From Shewanella sp. HN-41 (GTDB lineage: Bacteria; Pseudomonadota; Gammaproteobacteria; Enterobacterales; Shewanellaceae): 64,000 nucleotides of DNA. The notes below the pieces were generated by a model. It searched no databases and was not told the origin of the DNA. It saw only the letters and a program-made list of their open reading frames with translations. Of this stretch, positions 36,391-46,046 are shown one piece after another (position 1 is the first letter of the stretch; each line of letters begins with the position of its first letter). A program made the translations under genes and the position numbers. The stretch lies in the NCBI RefSeq assembly GCF_000217915.1, contig NZ_AFOZ01000028.1, positions 36,456-100,455 of the forward strand, in the 5' to 3' direction.

Positions 36391-36942
36391 TATTTGTATG
36401 CAAAGAACTTATCAGCTTTCTGCCAAATAAACCATCTGGAAAAACGCGCATGCGCGTTTTCCAAACCTATTAACTAAAAGTCAGCGACTATAGTCACCTG
36501 ATTTTATAGAGTTTTATTTGTTGCTGATGGAGTTAGTGCGCACTGTTCTTGTCTTCAAATCATCCCCCAATACCTAAATTTAAATACGACTGTATACCCA
36601 TACATTGTTAGGCGATTTACGGCAGGATCAAACATTAGGAAAAAAGACGAGAGTTTGTATGGTAACAGGAGCGGGAGTTTTTGATTAAGCTAACGAGCTG
36701 AAACACGGAATGAGGCAAAGATTTGTTAGCCCAAAGCTCATGAAAATGATCGCGTTCGCGCGTGAATCAGACTAGGCAAGTCTGATTCACTGTAACGATG
36801 TTTGCAATCCCTCATGGTTAGGTCTTACTTTTTAGTATCTATTACTTTTTGTATCTCTAGTTATCAGACAACACAGGGCTAATCTTTGAGCCGTTGGGGC
36901 AATAGCTTTTTAGCTAAACGAACAGCTAGAGGGGTAGTTAAG
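36391..36942. other. Non-coding stretch with palindromes
   Basis: No gene is supported. It holds a perfect 20-base palindrome AAAACGCGCATGCGCGTTTT (36441-36460), a 12-base perfect hairpin GTGAATCAGACT..AGTCTGATTCAC (36762-36790), GCTAAC..GTTAGC 42 bases apart (36689-36730), and GTTAGGC near 36608. The last two may be remnants of further cassette ends. Confidence 0.4.
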
Positions 36943-37040
36943 ATTGGCATTGTTGCAACAGTGACCGTTGGCGGCATGGATGCCGCCGTCGAGCCCTCAG
37001 GGACGAGTTTATGGCGTGTCACTGGGGAAGCAATGTCAAT
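36943..37040. repeat. MITE-like inverted-repeat element, copy A
   Basis: About 98 bases bounded by ATTGGCATTG and CAATGTCAAT. Inside are CAGTGAC/GTCACTG arms and the internal palindrome GGCGGCAT-GGATGCCGCC followed by GTCGAGCC. It contains no gene. Copy B lies about 85 bases downstream. Confidence 0.65.
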
Positions 37041-37125
37041 TAATGCGTAATGCGCGTAGCTCAACTGTCTTGCTTTCGGGCAATAACTTTTTAGGACTGG
37101 CATGGATATTGAGAATTTACCTAAA

Positions 37126-37237
37126 ATTGTCATTGTTGCACCAGTGACCGTTGGCGGCATAAATGCCGCCGTCGAGCCTATATGGACACTTGTTGTGAAA
37201 TAAAAGGGCGGCGAGTCACTGGGGAAACAATGACAAC
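37126..37237. repeat. MITE-like inverted-repeat element, copy B
   Basis: About 112 bases with the same plan as copy A: ATTGTCATTGTT and ACAATGACAA ends, CAGTGAC/GTCACTG arms, and GGCGGCAT-AAATGCCGCC inside. Flanking GGCAATA-CTTTTTAG is also shared with copy A, so the duplicated unit is about 180 bases. Confidence 0.65.
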
Positions 37238-37427
37238 TCATGCAGCACAACTGACAATATCTCACTAGCTTTGAATCTTTGTGGCATTTTGAATTGGAAT
37301 GGCGGAAATCAAAGATTTAGCCGCCATTGTCGTGTTAAGCCTTAATGCTTGGCTTAATACTTGATATCAGACTTTAATTACTCTCCTACACTTTTGTGTC
37401 ATCCCAAAATCACTTTCACAAAGAGTA

Positions 37428-39062
37428 CTATTTCGCCGCCGATAGCTCGATAAATGCCGCTGTGTACATTTTCAAGTTCAGCATAAATTGCTTATGGGTG
37501 ATGAACTCTTTTTCGGTATGGCCTGTGTATTCCACGCCCGGCATGGCGGGGCCGAAACTTAAGGCATTGGGGAACAGTTTACTGTTGGTTGAACCGCCAA
37601 TGGCAACGGGTTTAGGGTCGGCTATGCCAGTAAAGTGAGCAAACACGTCGAGCAGAGTTTGTTGCTGCGGCGCATCCTTCATCACCATAGGCTCACCCCA
37701 GTAGCTTTCAATATCGCTCAGTTTCACCTGATGTTTATCCTGCCACTTTGTTAATGCCTCCAGCGCTTGGGCAGACAGTAGCTCTGGGGTCTTACCGATT
37801 GGGCGGCGCAAATTAATGGTGACTTCAGTGCCCTTGAGTGTCTGCGCAACGACTGTCGGCGCTAGCGTCAATGCGCCCATAAAGTCATCTTTATAGGCCA
37901 AATCACCAAACTGCTCGGCATAAATCCCGAGCCCAACTAACTCATTCATGGCGGCAAGGGTTAAAGAAGCGGTCGTTTTTGGCCAAGAGTGTGGTTCAAG
38001 CAAAGCCGCTAAGTGAGTTACGGCGTTGACACCATCTTCCGGCGTCGAAGAGTGAGCCGCCTTGCCATCGGCAAAAATATGCACATCACATTGGCTGTTG
38101 GCGCAGCTATGTTCGAAGCGATACTTCATCCCCTGTTGATGCGTGGCGCTTGCCCGTAACTTGGCAAGTAATTCAGGGGTAACGGCTTTAATTTCAGCCT
38201 CTGCCTGCTGCGGCACTTGGCTGGCAAAATAGCCGCCAGAGAAAGCCGTTAATGTTGGCGTTTGAGTTGAAGCCTCTGATTTAGTCTCTCTATTGGGGAG
38301 TGTAAAGTTGGGCACTGTAAAGGTAATCTTGCTCCAACCTTTTTCGGCGGTCACCACGGGATATTCGGCATCGATAGTGATATTTATCTGTGCCGGTGTG
38401 TACTGGGTTAAGAAGGTTTTTAGGGGTTCCCAGTCGGACTCTTCGGCTAAATACACTAAGAGTTCAATGCGTTTATCGCGCTTAATGTGCTTATCTTTAA
38501 TCGCTTTCATGGCATACATGGCGGTAACAATCGCGCCCTTATCATCCTCGGTGCCGCGGCCAATAAGCTTACCGGGCTCGGATTGGGTATCGAGTAGATA
38601 AGGGCTTTGTGCCCAGAGTGCGGGATTGGCTGGCTGCACATCACCGTGGGTGACTATTCCCAATTTTTGAGTTTGATTATCCGCCGCATTGGCATCGAGA
38701 CCTATCAGCACAACATAACCATGATCGGCATAATCTAACCCAAGCGCTTTACTCAGCTGCTTCAAACTCGACTTAAAGCCAACAAATGCGGGGTTAGTCT
38801 CCGGAGTCTGTCCCGCTACCGCCTCGGTATTAAAGCTCACTAACTGAGCTAAGCTTTGCACCATAGCCGTATCGTATTGAGTGATCGCATAATCGGCGAC
38901 CTTGAGTGCATTTGCACTAAGTGACGGCGCTTGGGTTTGAACGGCTTCGGTTTGAACGGTTTGAGAGGCAACGCTTTGACTCGACACAAAAAGTGCAGCA
39001 GCTAACACTGAATAAGAAAAAGCTCTGCTGCTATTGGCATAGTTAAAAAGAGGCAGATCCAT
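37428..39062 (-). CDS. M20-family (PepV-like) metallodipeptidase, exported
   Basis: This 544-residue zinc peptidase has an N-terminal signal region (SYSVLAAALFVSSQSVASQ). Zinc-site motifs in order are VTHGDVQP, GRGTEDDKGAIV, YLAEESDWEPL, TIDAEYP and, near the C-terminus, EYTGHTEKEF. Order and length fit the M20 dipeptidase (PepV/Sapep) group with a dimerisation lid. It probably degrades dipeptides in the periplasm. It is divergent from the M3 lipoprotein peptidase, suggesting related peptide nutrition. Confidence 0.85.
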   Translation of the reverse strand: MDLPLFNYANSSRAFSYSVLAAALFVSSQSVASQTVQTEAVQTQAPSLSANALKVADYAITQYDTAMVQSLAQLVSFNTEAVAGQTPETNPAFVGFKSSLKQLSKALGLDYADHGYVVLIGLDANAADNQTQKLGIVTHGDVQPANPALWAQSPYLLDTQSEPGKLIGRGTEDDKGAIVTAMYAMKAIKDKHIKRDKRIELLVYLAEESDWEPLKTFLTQYTPAQINITIDAEYPVVTAEKGWSKITFTVPNFTLPNRETKSEASTQTPTLTAFSGGYFASQVPQQAEAEIKAVTPELLAKLRASATHQQGMKYRFEHSCANSQCDVHIFADGKAAHSSTPEDGVNAVTHLAALLEPHSWPKTTASLTLAAMNELVGLGIYAEQFGDLAYKDDFMGALTLAPTVVAQTLKGTEVTINLRRPIGKTPELLSAQALEALTKWQDKHQVKLSDIESYWGEPMVMKDAPQQQTLLDVFAHFTGIADPKPVAIGGSTNSKLFPNALSFGPAMPGVEYTGHTEKEFITHKQFMLNLKMYTAAFIELSAAK

Positions 39063-39331
39063 AGGGGTCCTATTTATTATTTGAGGGATTTAGGAACGTG
39101 CAACAAGCAACTGAGAAGCATCGGCTATCATATTAGGCTTAGAAGCACCGCCAAGTTTGCCATAGTTCTTTGCGTAAAAGTCTGTTACTCAATATTTGTT
39201 ACAAACAAAACACAAAATCGATGGAACCCCTCGCTCGATACATGTTAAACAAACAACTTAAAATAAATTTAATGGTTACTGGCTATCCGCCATTGCAACC
39301 TCTATCACCATAGACAGAACGGGAACAAATA

Positions 39332-41545
39332 ATGAAGGGACTAATACTCAAACCACAAGCCCTCAAACCGCGCGCAGCTAAACTCACCTTCAGTGCTATC
39401 GCACTCGCTTTAGCCTTAGGCGGTTGCAGCGCCCAGCAAAGTGATACGGCTGTGCAGGCTATCGCTGCGCCGAATGCCATGTCGGCACAGATCATCAGCG
39501 AAAATGCAAGTAATCCATTCTTTAAACCCTATGATACTTTTATGGAAATTCCGGCATTCGACAAAATTAAGCCAGAGCATTTCCTCCCTGCATTTAAAGC
39601 GGGGATAGCCCAGCAGCACGAAGAAATTCAGGCCTTAGTCGATAATAAAGATAAGCCCACCTTCGCCAATACCATTGAAGCCATGGAGTTTTCTGGCGAT
39701 CTCATCACTCGCGTCTCTAATGTTTTCTTTAACCTAACGGGTGCCGATACCACGCCAGCATTGCAAGCCATTTCGAAGGAAGTGTCACCCATGCTATCGT
39801 CCGCCGAAGACGATATTCTGCTTAACGATAAGCTGTTTCAGCGTGTTAAAACCGTTTACGATGCCAAAGGCAGCCTAGCGCTCAATACGTCACAGGCCAA
39901 ATTGTTGGAAGATACCTATAAAGCCTTCACCCGCGGCGGCGCTAACCTAAGCGAGCAGGATAAGACTAAGCTGCGTGCGCTCAATGAGGAAATCGGTAAA
40001 CTGAATTTAACCTTCGGCGACAACCTACTCGCCGAGACCAATGCCTTTGAACTAGTGATCGACTCCAAGGACGATCTGTCCGGTTTACCCGATGATGTGA
40101 TTGCCACCGCAGCCCAAACTGCGACCAAACGCGGCCATGAAGGCAAATGGGTATTTACGACTTCACGCCCTTCCATCACGCCCTTTTTAACCTACGCCGA
40201 TAATCGTGAGTTACGGGAAAAAATCTACAAGGGTTATATCGAACGCGGCAACAACAATAACGCCAACGATAACAAGATTATCCTCGCTAAAATTGCCGCC
40301 CTGCGTGCCGAACGCGCCCAGTTAATGGGCTATAAAACCCATGCGGACTTTGTCCTAGAAGAACGCACCGCTAAAACCCCGGAGAATGTCTACGGCTTAC
40401 TGAATAAAGTATGGCCAGCGGCACTCGCCCAAGCCAAAGCGGAAGTGGCGGATATGCAAGCCCTGATCGACAGCCAAGGGGGCAAGTTTACACTGCAAGC
40501 GTGGGATTGGGATTACTACGCCGACAAAATCCGAGTGGCTAAGTACAGCTTTAACGAGCAACAGACACGCCCGTATTTCTCCCTCGACAGTACATTAAAA
40601 GGTGTGTTCTACACAGCGAACCGTCTATACGGCCTGACCTTTAAAGAACGTACCGACTTACCCAAGTACAATCCAGAGGTACGCACCTTCGAAGTTTACG
40701 ATAAAGATGGCAAGTTAATGGCCATCTTTATGGGGGATTATTTCGCCCGCGACAGCAAACGTGGTGGCGCTTGGATGAATTCCTACCGTAAGCAATACCA
40801 TATGAATGGTGTTGATTCTAAACCTATTATTGTTAACGTATTAAACTACCCTCGCCCAGTGGGTGATGAACCTGCACTGCTGACCTTCGACGAAGCCAGC
40901 ACACTCTTCCACGAATTTGGTCATGCCCTACACGGCATGTTATCTAACGTGGAATACCGTTCGCAGGGCGGCACCGCCGTACCACGTGACTATGTGGAAT
41001 TCCCCTCACAGGTAAACGAAAACTGGATGACCCAGCCAGAAGTGTTGGCGCAATTTGCCAAACACTACAAAACTGGCGAAGTGATCCCACAGGAATTGGT
41101 GAAGAAAATCCAAGCGGCAAGCAAATTCAATCAAGGTTTTGCCACGGTTGAATATATGGCGGCAACAAAACTCGATCTGGATTGGCACACGCTAACGGAT
41201 ACCACCCCCAAGGATGCAGCGCAGTTTGAGGCCGACTCATTAACGGCGATGGGATTGATTAAAGAAATCAGCCCTCGTTATCGTAGCACTTACTTCTCGC
41301 ATATTTTTGCGGGCGGCTATTCTGCAGGCTACTACAGCTACCTCTGGTCGGATATTTTAGGGGCGGATGCCTTCGAAGCCTTTAAAGAAAATGGTATTTT
41401 CGACAAGGCCACCGCAGATGCCTTCCATAACAATATCCTGTCAAAGGGCGGCAGCGATGATCCTATGCTGATGTATAAAAACTTCCGTGGCAAGGAAGCT
41501 GGCATAGAGCCGCTGTTGCGTAGTCGCGGTCTACTGGCGGATTAA
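39332..41545 (+). CDS. dcp: M3-family peptidyl-dipeptidase (Dcp-like) lipoprotein
   Basis: This 737-residue zinc peptidase removes C-terminal dipeptides. The signal peptide ends in a lipobox (ALALGGC), so it is probably an envelope lipoprotein rather than cytoplasmic like E. coli Dcp. The active site is TLFHEFGHALHGML (about residue 530) with a downstream Glu, and the family C-terminus HIFAGGYSAGYYSYLWSDIL is present. Length is near the usual ~680 plus the export region. A perfect terminator follows. Confidence 0.9.
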   Translation: MKGLILKPQALKPRAAKLTFSAIALALALGGCSAQQSDTAVQAIAAPNAMSAQIISENASNPFFKPYDTFMEIPAFDKIKPEHFLPAFKAGIAQQHEEIQALVDNKDKPTFANTIEAMEFSGDLITRVSNVFFNLTGADTTPALQAISKEVSPMLSSAEDDILLNDKLFQRVKTVYDAKGSLALNTSQAKLLEDTYKAFTRGGANLSEQDKTKLRALNEEIGKLNLTFGDNLLAETNAFELVIDSKDDLSGLPDDVIATAAQTATKRGHEGKWVFTTSRPSITPFLTYADNRELREKIYKGYIERGNNNNANDNKIILAKIAALRAERAQLMGYKTHADFVLEERTAKTPENVYGLLNKVWPAALAQAKAEVADMQALIDSQGGKFTLQAWDWDYYADKIRVAKYSFNEQQTRPYFSLDSTLKGVFYTANRLYGLTFKERTDLPKYNPEVRTFEVYDKDGKLMAIFMGDYFARDSKRGGAWMNSYRKQYHMNGVDSKPIIVNVLNYPRPVGDEPALLTFDEASTLFHEFGHALHGMLSNVEYRSQGGTAVPRDYVEFPSQVNENWMTQPEVLAQFAKHYKTGEVIPQELVKKIQAASKFNQGFATVEYMAATKLDLDWHTLTDTTPKDAAQFEADSLTAMGLIKEISPRYRSTYFSHIFAGGYSAGYYSYLWSDILGADAFEAFKENGIFDKATADAFHNNILSKGGSDDPMLMYKNFRGKEAGIEPLLRSRGLLAD

Positions 41546-41575
41546 AGCGCGAGGCTAAGCGCTTATCCTTAGCAC

Positions 41576-41608
41576 AAAAAAATGCCGCCCCATCTGGGGC
41601 GGCATTTT
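41576..41608. terminator. Bidirectional terminator between dcp-like gene and htpX
   Basis: AAAATGCCGCCCC and its exact complement form a 13-base stem with an ATCT loop. It sits between two convergent genes and serves both. Confidence 0.92.
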
Positions 41609-41623
41609 AGTTAATACGGGTGA

Positions 41624-42487
41624 TTAACGGGCTTGCAATGCTGCAATACGTTTCTCCAATGGTGGGTGACTCATCATCATTTCCGCCATTGAACGTTTAC
41701 CATTGATACCAAAGGCTGACATCTGTGCAGGCATCGCCGTGCTTTCTGGGCCTTGGCGTAAACGCTCCAGCGCTGCAATCATCTTATGTTTGCCCGCTAG
41801 GCTCGCAGCACCTTCATCGGCACGATACTCACGAATCCGTGAGAAGTAAGCAACGATGATCGAGGCCAAAATACCGAACAACATATCCAGCACAAAGACA
41901 ACGGCCATATAAGCAAACATGCCTAGACCCTCGCCTTCCTCGTCACTGCTGGCGACGAAGTTGTTAATAATACCTGCGACAACACGGGCGGCGAAGATAA
42001 CGAAGGTATTCACTACACCTTGGATCAAGGTTAAGGTCACCATATCGCCATTGGCTACATGGCTCACTTCGTGGGCCAATACGCCCTCAATTTCATCTTG
42101 GCTCATGCCATACAGCAGACCCGTGCTAACAGCAACTAGCGAGTTGTCTCGACTCGGACCAGTTGCAAAGGCATTCATTTCTGGTGACTGATAAATGGCC
42201 ACTTCTGGCATTTTAATCCCAGCTTTCTGCGCTTGACGGGCAACAGTGTCAACGAGCCAACGTTCAGTGCTATCTCGTGGCGTGGTGATCACCTCACAAC
42301 CCATGGTTTTCTTCGCCATCCATTTGGAAATGGCTAAGCTGATAAAGGCCCCACCGAATCCAAAAATCGCCGCGAATACCAGGAGTCCACCCATGGTCGA
42401 CGTGTTCACGCCTAGAATAGACATTACAATTGAGGCGACCAGCAGCACGGCTAGGTTAGTCGCAATCAATAAAAAAATACGCTTCAT
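41624..42487 (-). CDS. htpX: Membrane metalloprotease HtpX
   Basis: This 287-residue inner-membrane zinc protease degrades damaged membrane proteins. There are two N-terminal TM helices (residues ~5-25 and 35-55), the M48 zinc motif [12 protein letters not shown] (about residue 140), two further helices around 155-220 and the third zinc-ligand region [10 protein letters not shown]. The ATG at 42487 has AAGGAG upstream and matches the E. coli start MMRI/MKRI; the frame's earlier ATG adds ten non-homologous residues. Usually induced by envelope stress, though no site is seen here. Confidence 0.93.
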   Translation of the reverse strand: MKRIFLLIATNLAVLLVASIVMSILGVNTSTMGGLLVFAAIFGFGGAFISLAISKWMAKKTMGCEVITTPRDSTERWLVDTVARQAQKAGIKMPEVAIYQSPEMNAFATGPSRDNSLVAVSTGLLYGMSQDEIEGVLAHEVSHVANGDMVTLTLIQGVVNTFVIFAARVVAGIINNFVASSDEEGEGLGMFAYMAVVFVLDMLFGILASIIVAYFSRIREYRADEGAASLAGKHKMIAALERLRQGPESTAMPAQMSAFGINGKRSMAEMMMSHPPLEKRIAALQAR

Positions 42488-42774
42488 TTCAGCTCCTTTA
42501 GGGCAAGAATATGCCATTTCATTTTGCTTACAGACATAATATGTCCAAATAATCGAAATTCAAGTGATAAAAGTAAAGAGTTTTTCTATTAGGTTATTTT
42601 TCTCTTATTTAGACACAGTCTCTCATGGCTCGAGAGTCTAGGGACAGTAGATTAATCGAAACTTAAATCTAGGCGCAGCCTATGCTGCTGGCTCATTCCT
42701 GTGGGTTTCTGTATGTTTATCGTGATTAATCTTTGTTAACATACCGACACTCTCCCGGGATTTCAGGATAAAAA

Positions 42775-43485
42775 ATGACAATCAACGCCTTACTACTGAG
42801 CAGTTCTCGTGTCGGTGACACTCCCTATCTTGACCATGCTATTACGTTTATTAAACCACTAACGGAAAAAGCCCAGAAGTGGATCTTCATCCCCTATGCG
42901 GGTGTCAGCATGGGCTATGACACTTATTTAGCCTCAGTCGTCGCCGGACTGAGTGAGCTGCAACTCGATATCAGCAGCATTCACCAACATCCCGATCCCC
43001 GCCAAGCGATCAAAGATGCCGATGGAATTATGGTGGGTGGTGGCAATACATTCCATCTCTTACACGAGCTTTACAAATATGATCTTGTACACCTTATTCG
43101 TGAAGAAGTCGGTCAAGGCAAACCTTATATTGGTTGGAGCGCGGGTTCTAACATCGCGGGTTTAAGCATCAGAACCACTAATGATATGCCGATTATTGAG
43201 CCGCCCTCATTCATCGCATTAAATATTGTGCCTTTTCAACTCAATCCACATTATTCCAATTACCGCGCGCCCGGTCATAATGGTGAAACCCGCGCCCAGC
43301 GCTTATTCGAATTCACTCGTGTCGATCCCCTAACGCCAGTCATCGGCATTGTCGAAGGCAGTGCACTGTGGCGCCAGGGAGATAAACTATCGCTCTTAGG
43401 TGACAATCCAGCCTATTTATTCTGTGGAGAACAACAGGAAATCCCTATCCCCCTAGGGAGCGATTTATCCCATTTACTCAAGTAA
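42775..43485 (+). CDS. pepE: Dipeptidase E (alpha-aspartyl dipeptidase)
   Basis: This 236-residue cytoplasmic serine peptidase (S51) hydrolyses Asp-X dipeptides. It has the nucleophile motif [12 protein letters not shown] (about residue 122), the [12 protein letters not shown] loop and the catalytic His/Asp region [18 protein letters not shown]. Length is close to the E. coli enzyme. It is monocistronic, with a promoter region of about 290 bases shared with divergent htpX. Confidence 0.92.
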   Translation: MTINALLLSSSRVGDTPYLDHAITFIKPLTEKAQKWIFIPYAGVSMGYDTYLASVVAGLSELQLDISSIHQHPDPRQAIKDADGIMVGGGNTFHLLHELYKYDLVHLIREEVGQGKPYIGWSAGSNIAGLSIRTTNDMPIIEPPSFIALNIVPFQLNPHYSNYRAPGHNGETRAQRLFEFTRVDPLTPVIGIVEGSALWRQGDKLSLLGDNPAYLFCGEQQEIPIPLGSDLSHLLK

Positions 43486-43787
43486 GATCTACCACACACT
43501 TTATGCATGCTAGGCTGAGTGTTACTAATGCAGATGTTCTGTCCATATATAGCGTTAATTATGTTATGCATGGGTTAAAAACTAAGAAAAGGCTTGCACC
43601 ACTGGAACATCTGCACTAATTTCGTTAGCGATCAGTTTGATATATAAAGTGAAACTGATATCCATTCCAAGTAACAAATCCCATCTATGGCAAATTTGCC
43701 AGATAAGCCATTTATCGTTGAGGATTATAGTGATCAAAAAATGCTTTACTGGCATTGCTACGATCATAAAAGTGAGGAGTTTCCATT
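43486..43787. other. Intergenic region upstream of opgG
   Basis: About 300 bases with no supported gene, hairpin or repeat. Short overlapping frames on both strands show no ribosome site or protein-like composition. A GAGGAG ribosome site for opgG is at 43773-43778. Confidence 0.3.
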
Positions 43788-45383
43788 TTGCGACCGCATT
43801 TAACATTCAACCGTCCAAACCACGATCCCGCTTTTAAAGCAAAGCAATCACTTCATAAATACAGGCGCTTGCTTGGCACAGCTTTCGCCTGTTTTATCGG
43901 CGCCCATAGTCTGAGCCCTGCCTTTGCCACGCCTACCGATGAAGCTAAAAAAACCAAAACATTCTCCCAAGAGACGGTTATCAGCCTCGCCCAGCAGCTG
44001 GCTCAAAAGCCCTTTAAAGAGGCTAAAAAAGCACCTAAGGAGTTGATTGATTTAGACTATGCCACCTATGGCAAAATTAATTATCAAGAAAATGCTGCCA
44101 TTTGGGGCGGTACTCCCACAAAGTTTTCCGTCCAGCTATTTGCTCCGGGTTTTTTATATAAAAACCTCGTCGATATCGATGTGGTAGAAAATAGTCACGC
44201 TTTCCCGCTTGAGCTAACAGAAGCCTCCTTTGATGTACCCAGCGATGCCATCGAGAAGCTACTAACCCAGGTGGGTCAATACGCAGGCATACGTCTCCAC
44301 TACCCGATTAATGACGATGATGCCAAAGATGAATTCATCATGTTTCAAGGCGCTAGCTATTTTCGTGCGCTCTCTAAGGGCCAAACCTACGGTTTATCCA
44401 ACCGCGGCCTTGCCATTGATGTCGCCCAGCCTAAGGGGGAAGAATATCCCTTGTTTAAGCGTTTTTGGGTTGAACGTCCCTCGAAATATCAAACCGCAAT
44501 CGTGGTTCATGCACTCTTAGACAGCCAAAGTGTAACGGGAGCCTATCGTTTTGGAATTTACCCCGGCGAGCCAACCCGAGTTGAAGTGGATGTCACGCTT
44601 TTCCCTCGCAATGATATTGCCCATGTCGGGCTCGCGCCGCTAACTTCAATGTTTTTATACGGTAGTTTAGACACACCGGAAAAACCCGATTATCGTCCTG
44701 CAGTACATAATTCAGAGGGGCTACAAATCGATCGCGGCAATGGTGAACGTCTATGGCGCCCATTAAACAACCCCAACAAATTGCAGATCAGTGCCTTTGG
44801 TGACGAAGACATTAAAGGGTTTGGTTTGATCCAGCGCCATCGCAGCTTCGATGACTATCAAGATCTAGAGTCGAATTACCACCTGCGCCCCTCCGCTTGG
44901 ATTGAGCCGCTCAATGATTGGGGTAAGGGTCAGCTGGTGCTGGTTGAAATTCCATCGAATGCTGAAACTAACGATAATATTGTGACCTATTGGGAGCCAT
45001 TTGGCGGGCTTAAAAAGGATCAAACCTATCATTTTTCCTACCGCATTACCGCCGCGAATGACAGTCCAAATGCCGCATCTAAAGCGCGTATTGTACGTAG
45101 CTCAAAGGGACAAAAACTGGCAAAAGGTAAAGAGCTTCAGATCGATTACAGCAATATCAAGGCGCAGGACTTAGATAAAACGGTTGTTGATGCCAGCATG
45201 AGTAAAGGCAAAATTCTATCGACTCGCATTGTCGCCCATCCTGATATCAATGGTGCTCGAGTATTCGTCACCTTCGATCCCGAAAGCACTAATGTGGCCG
45301 AACTGCGTATACAGCTGAAAAAGGATGACAAACCACTCGCCGCCACATGGTTGTACCGCTGGAATAGCGACGATTGGCCCTAG
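43788..45383 (+). CDS. opgG: Glucan biosynthesis protein G (OpgG/MdoG family)
   Basis: This 531-residue periplasmic protein is involved in osmoregulated periplasmic glucan synthesis. It has an N-terminal export signal (LLGTAFACFIGAHSLSPAFA), then the MdoG signature FSQETVISLAQQLAQKPF, YRFGIYPGEPTRVEVDVTLFPR and a C-terminal Ig-like domain. The start appears to be a TTG at 43788 with GAGGAG nine bases upstream; no in-frame ATG exists nearby. OpgH, its usual glycosyltransferase partner, is not adjacent, so the distinction from OpgD is not certain. Confidence 0.85.
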   Translation: MRPHLTFNRPNHDPAFKAKQSLHKYRRLLGTAFACFIGAHSLSPAFATPTDEAKKTKTFSQETVISLAQQLAQKPFKEAKKAPKELIDLDYATYGKINYQENAAIWGGTPTKFSVQLFAPGFLYKNLVDIDVVENSHAFPLELTEASFDVPSDAIEKLLTQVGQYAGIRLHYPINDDDAKDEFIMFQGASYFRALSKGQTYGLSNRGLAIDVAQPKGEEYPLFKRFWVERPSKYQTAIVVHALLDSQSVTGAYRFGIYPGEPTRVEVDVTLFPRNDIAHVGLAPLTSMFLYGSLDTPEKPDYRPAVHNSEGLQIDRGNGERLWRPLNNPNKLQISAFGDEDIKGFGLIQRHRSFDDYQDLESNYHLRPSAWIEPLNDWGKGQLVLVEIPSNAETNDNIVTYWEPFGGLKKDQTYHFSYRITAANDSPNAASKARIVRSSKGQKLAKGKELQIDYSNIKAQDLDKTVVDASMSKGKILSTRIVAHPDINGARVFVTFDPESTNVAELRIQLKKDDKPLAATWLYRWNSDDWP

Positions 45384-45411
45384 GAAAATAAGCTAGATAA
45401 AAGTTAAACCC

Positions 45412-45439
45412 AAAAAACGCCGAACTTACGGCGTTTTTT
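45412..45439 (+). terminator. Intrinsic terminator after opgG
   Basis: AAAAAACGCCG and CGGCGTTTTTT flank a 6-base loop, with a T run after. It lies 28 bases past the stop. Confidence 0.88.
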
Positions 45440-46046
45440 TATTATGCTTGGCTCAGCCTACCTACGATATTCGCCGCAATGCAAGACTATTAATCTTTCT
45501 CTATACATAACCTTAATTTGCGGAATAACTACTTAGGAATAACTAGGGTTAATTTTGTCTAACAGAAATAGGGAACTTCAGTTCCAATTATTGCCCCTAC
45601 TTAGCACTCTCCTGAGATTTACTCACCTACTCCATAGCGTTATATTACCCCTTCACAAAAACTGAATATTTGCAGACTCTTATTTCTTACAGGACATCCA
45701 TCTATTGCGCTCACCATATTCAGTATTAGTTATATTTCGCATCATGAATATGTCAGAGAAAAAATGAACTTATCCACATTAAATGCTGCGTACTTTCGTA
45801 AGCCGACGACGATACTGTTAATTATAGGTATTTTACTTGCCCTATGTTCACTGCCAATGATTGGACGTGTGTTTTGGCTCGCGTTGGTATTACTCTGCCA
45901 TACGCTTATTTAAATACTCATAATATGTTAACTTAGCCATTTTAATTAACAATTATGTTCATTGTTAATATCGGTCAATAATGCCAAGTTTCATCAACCC
46001 ATCGAATCTAGGTTACCGATAAATAATCTAGATGGATATTTAAGCT
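45440..46046. other. Intergenic stretch between opgG terminator and DUF3187 gene
   Basis: About 600 AT-rich bases. The only candidate gene is a 49-codon membrane-protein frame at 45764-45913. The rest shows no repeat or hairpin of note. Confidence 0.3.
45764..45913 (+). CDS. Candidate small membrane protein (49 aa)
   Basis: The frame encodes MNLSTLNAAYFRKPTT followed by one strongly hydrophobic helix (ILLIIGILLALCSLPMIG), a short turn with Arg, and a second hydrophobic segment to the stop. This is the layout of a two-helix small inner-membrane protein. The ribosome site is weak (GAGAA). The call is made from composition only; no family is recognised. Confidence 0.35.
   Translation: MNLSTLNAAYFRKPTTILLIIGILLALCSLPMIGRVFWLALVLLCHTLI

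Noticed and set aside
36879..37265. 128-codon minus-strand open frame
   Set aside because: It spans both MITE-like elements; its protein repeats (TAAMPPTV-type phrases) only mirror the inverted-repeat DNA, and no ribosome site is seen.
34400..37300. CRISPR array
   Set aside because: The repeats occur only twice per family, are much longer than CRISPR repeats, and lack regular spacers; no cas genes are present.
43582..43837. Short frames on both strands before opgG
   Set aside because: No ribosome site, and they end inside the opgG start region; treated as chance frames.
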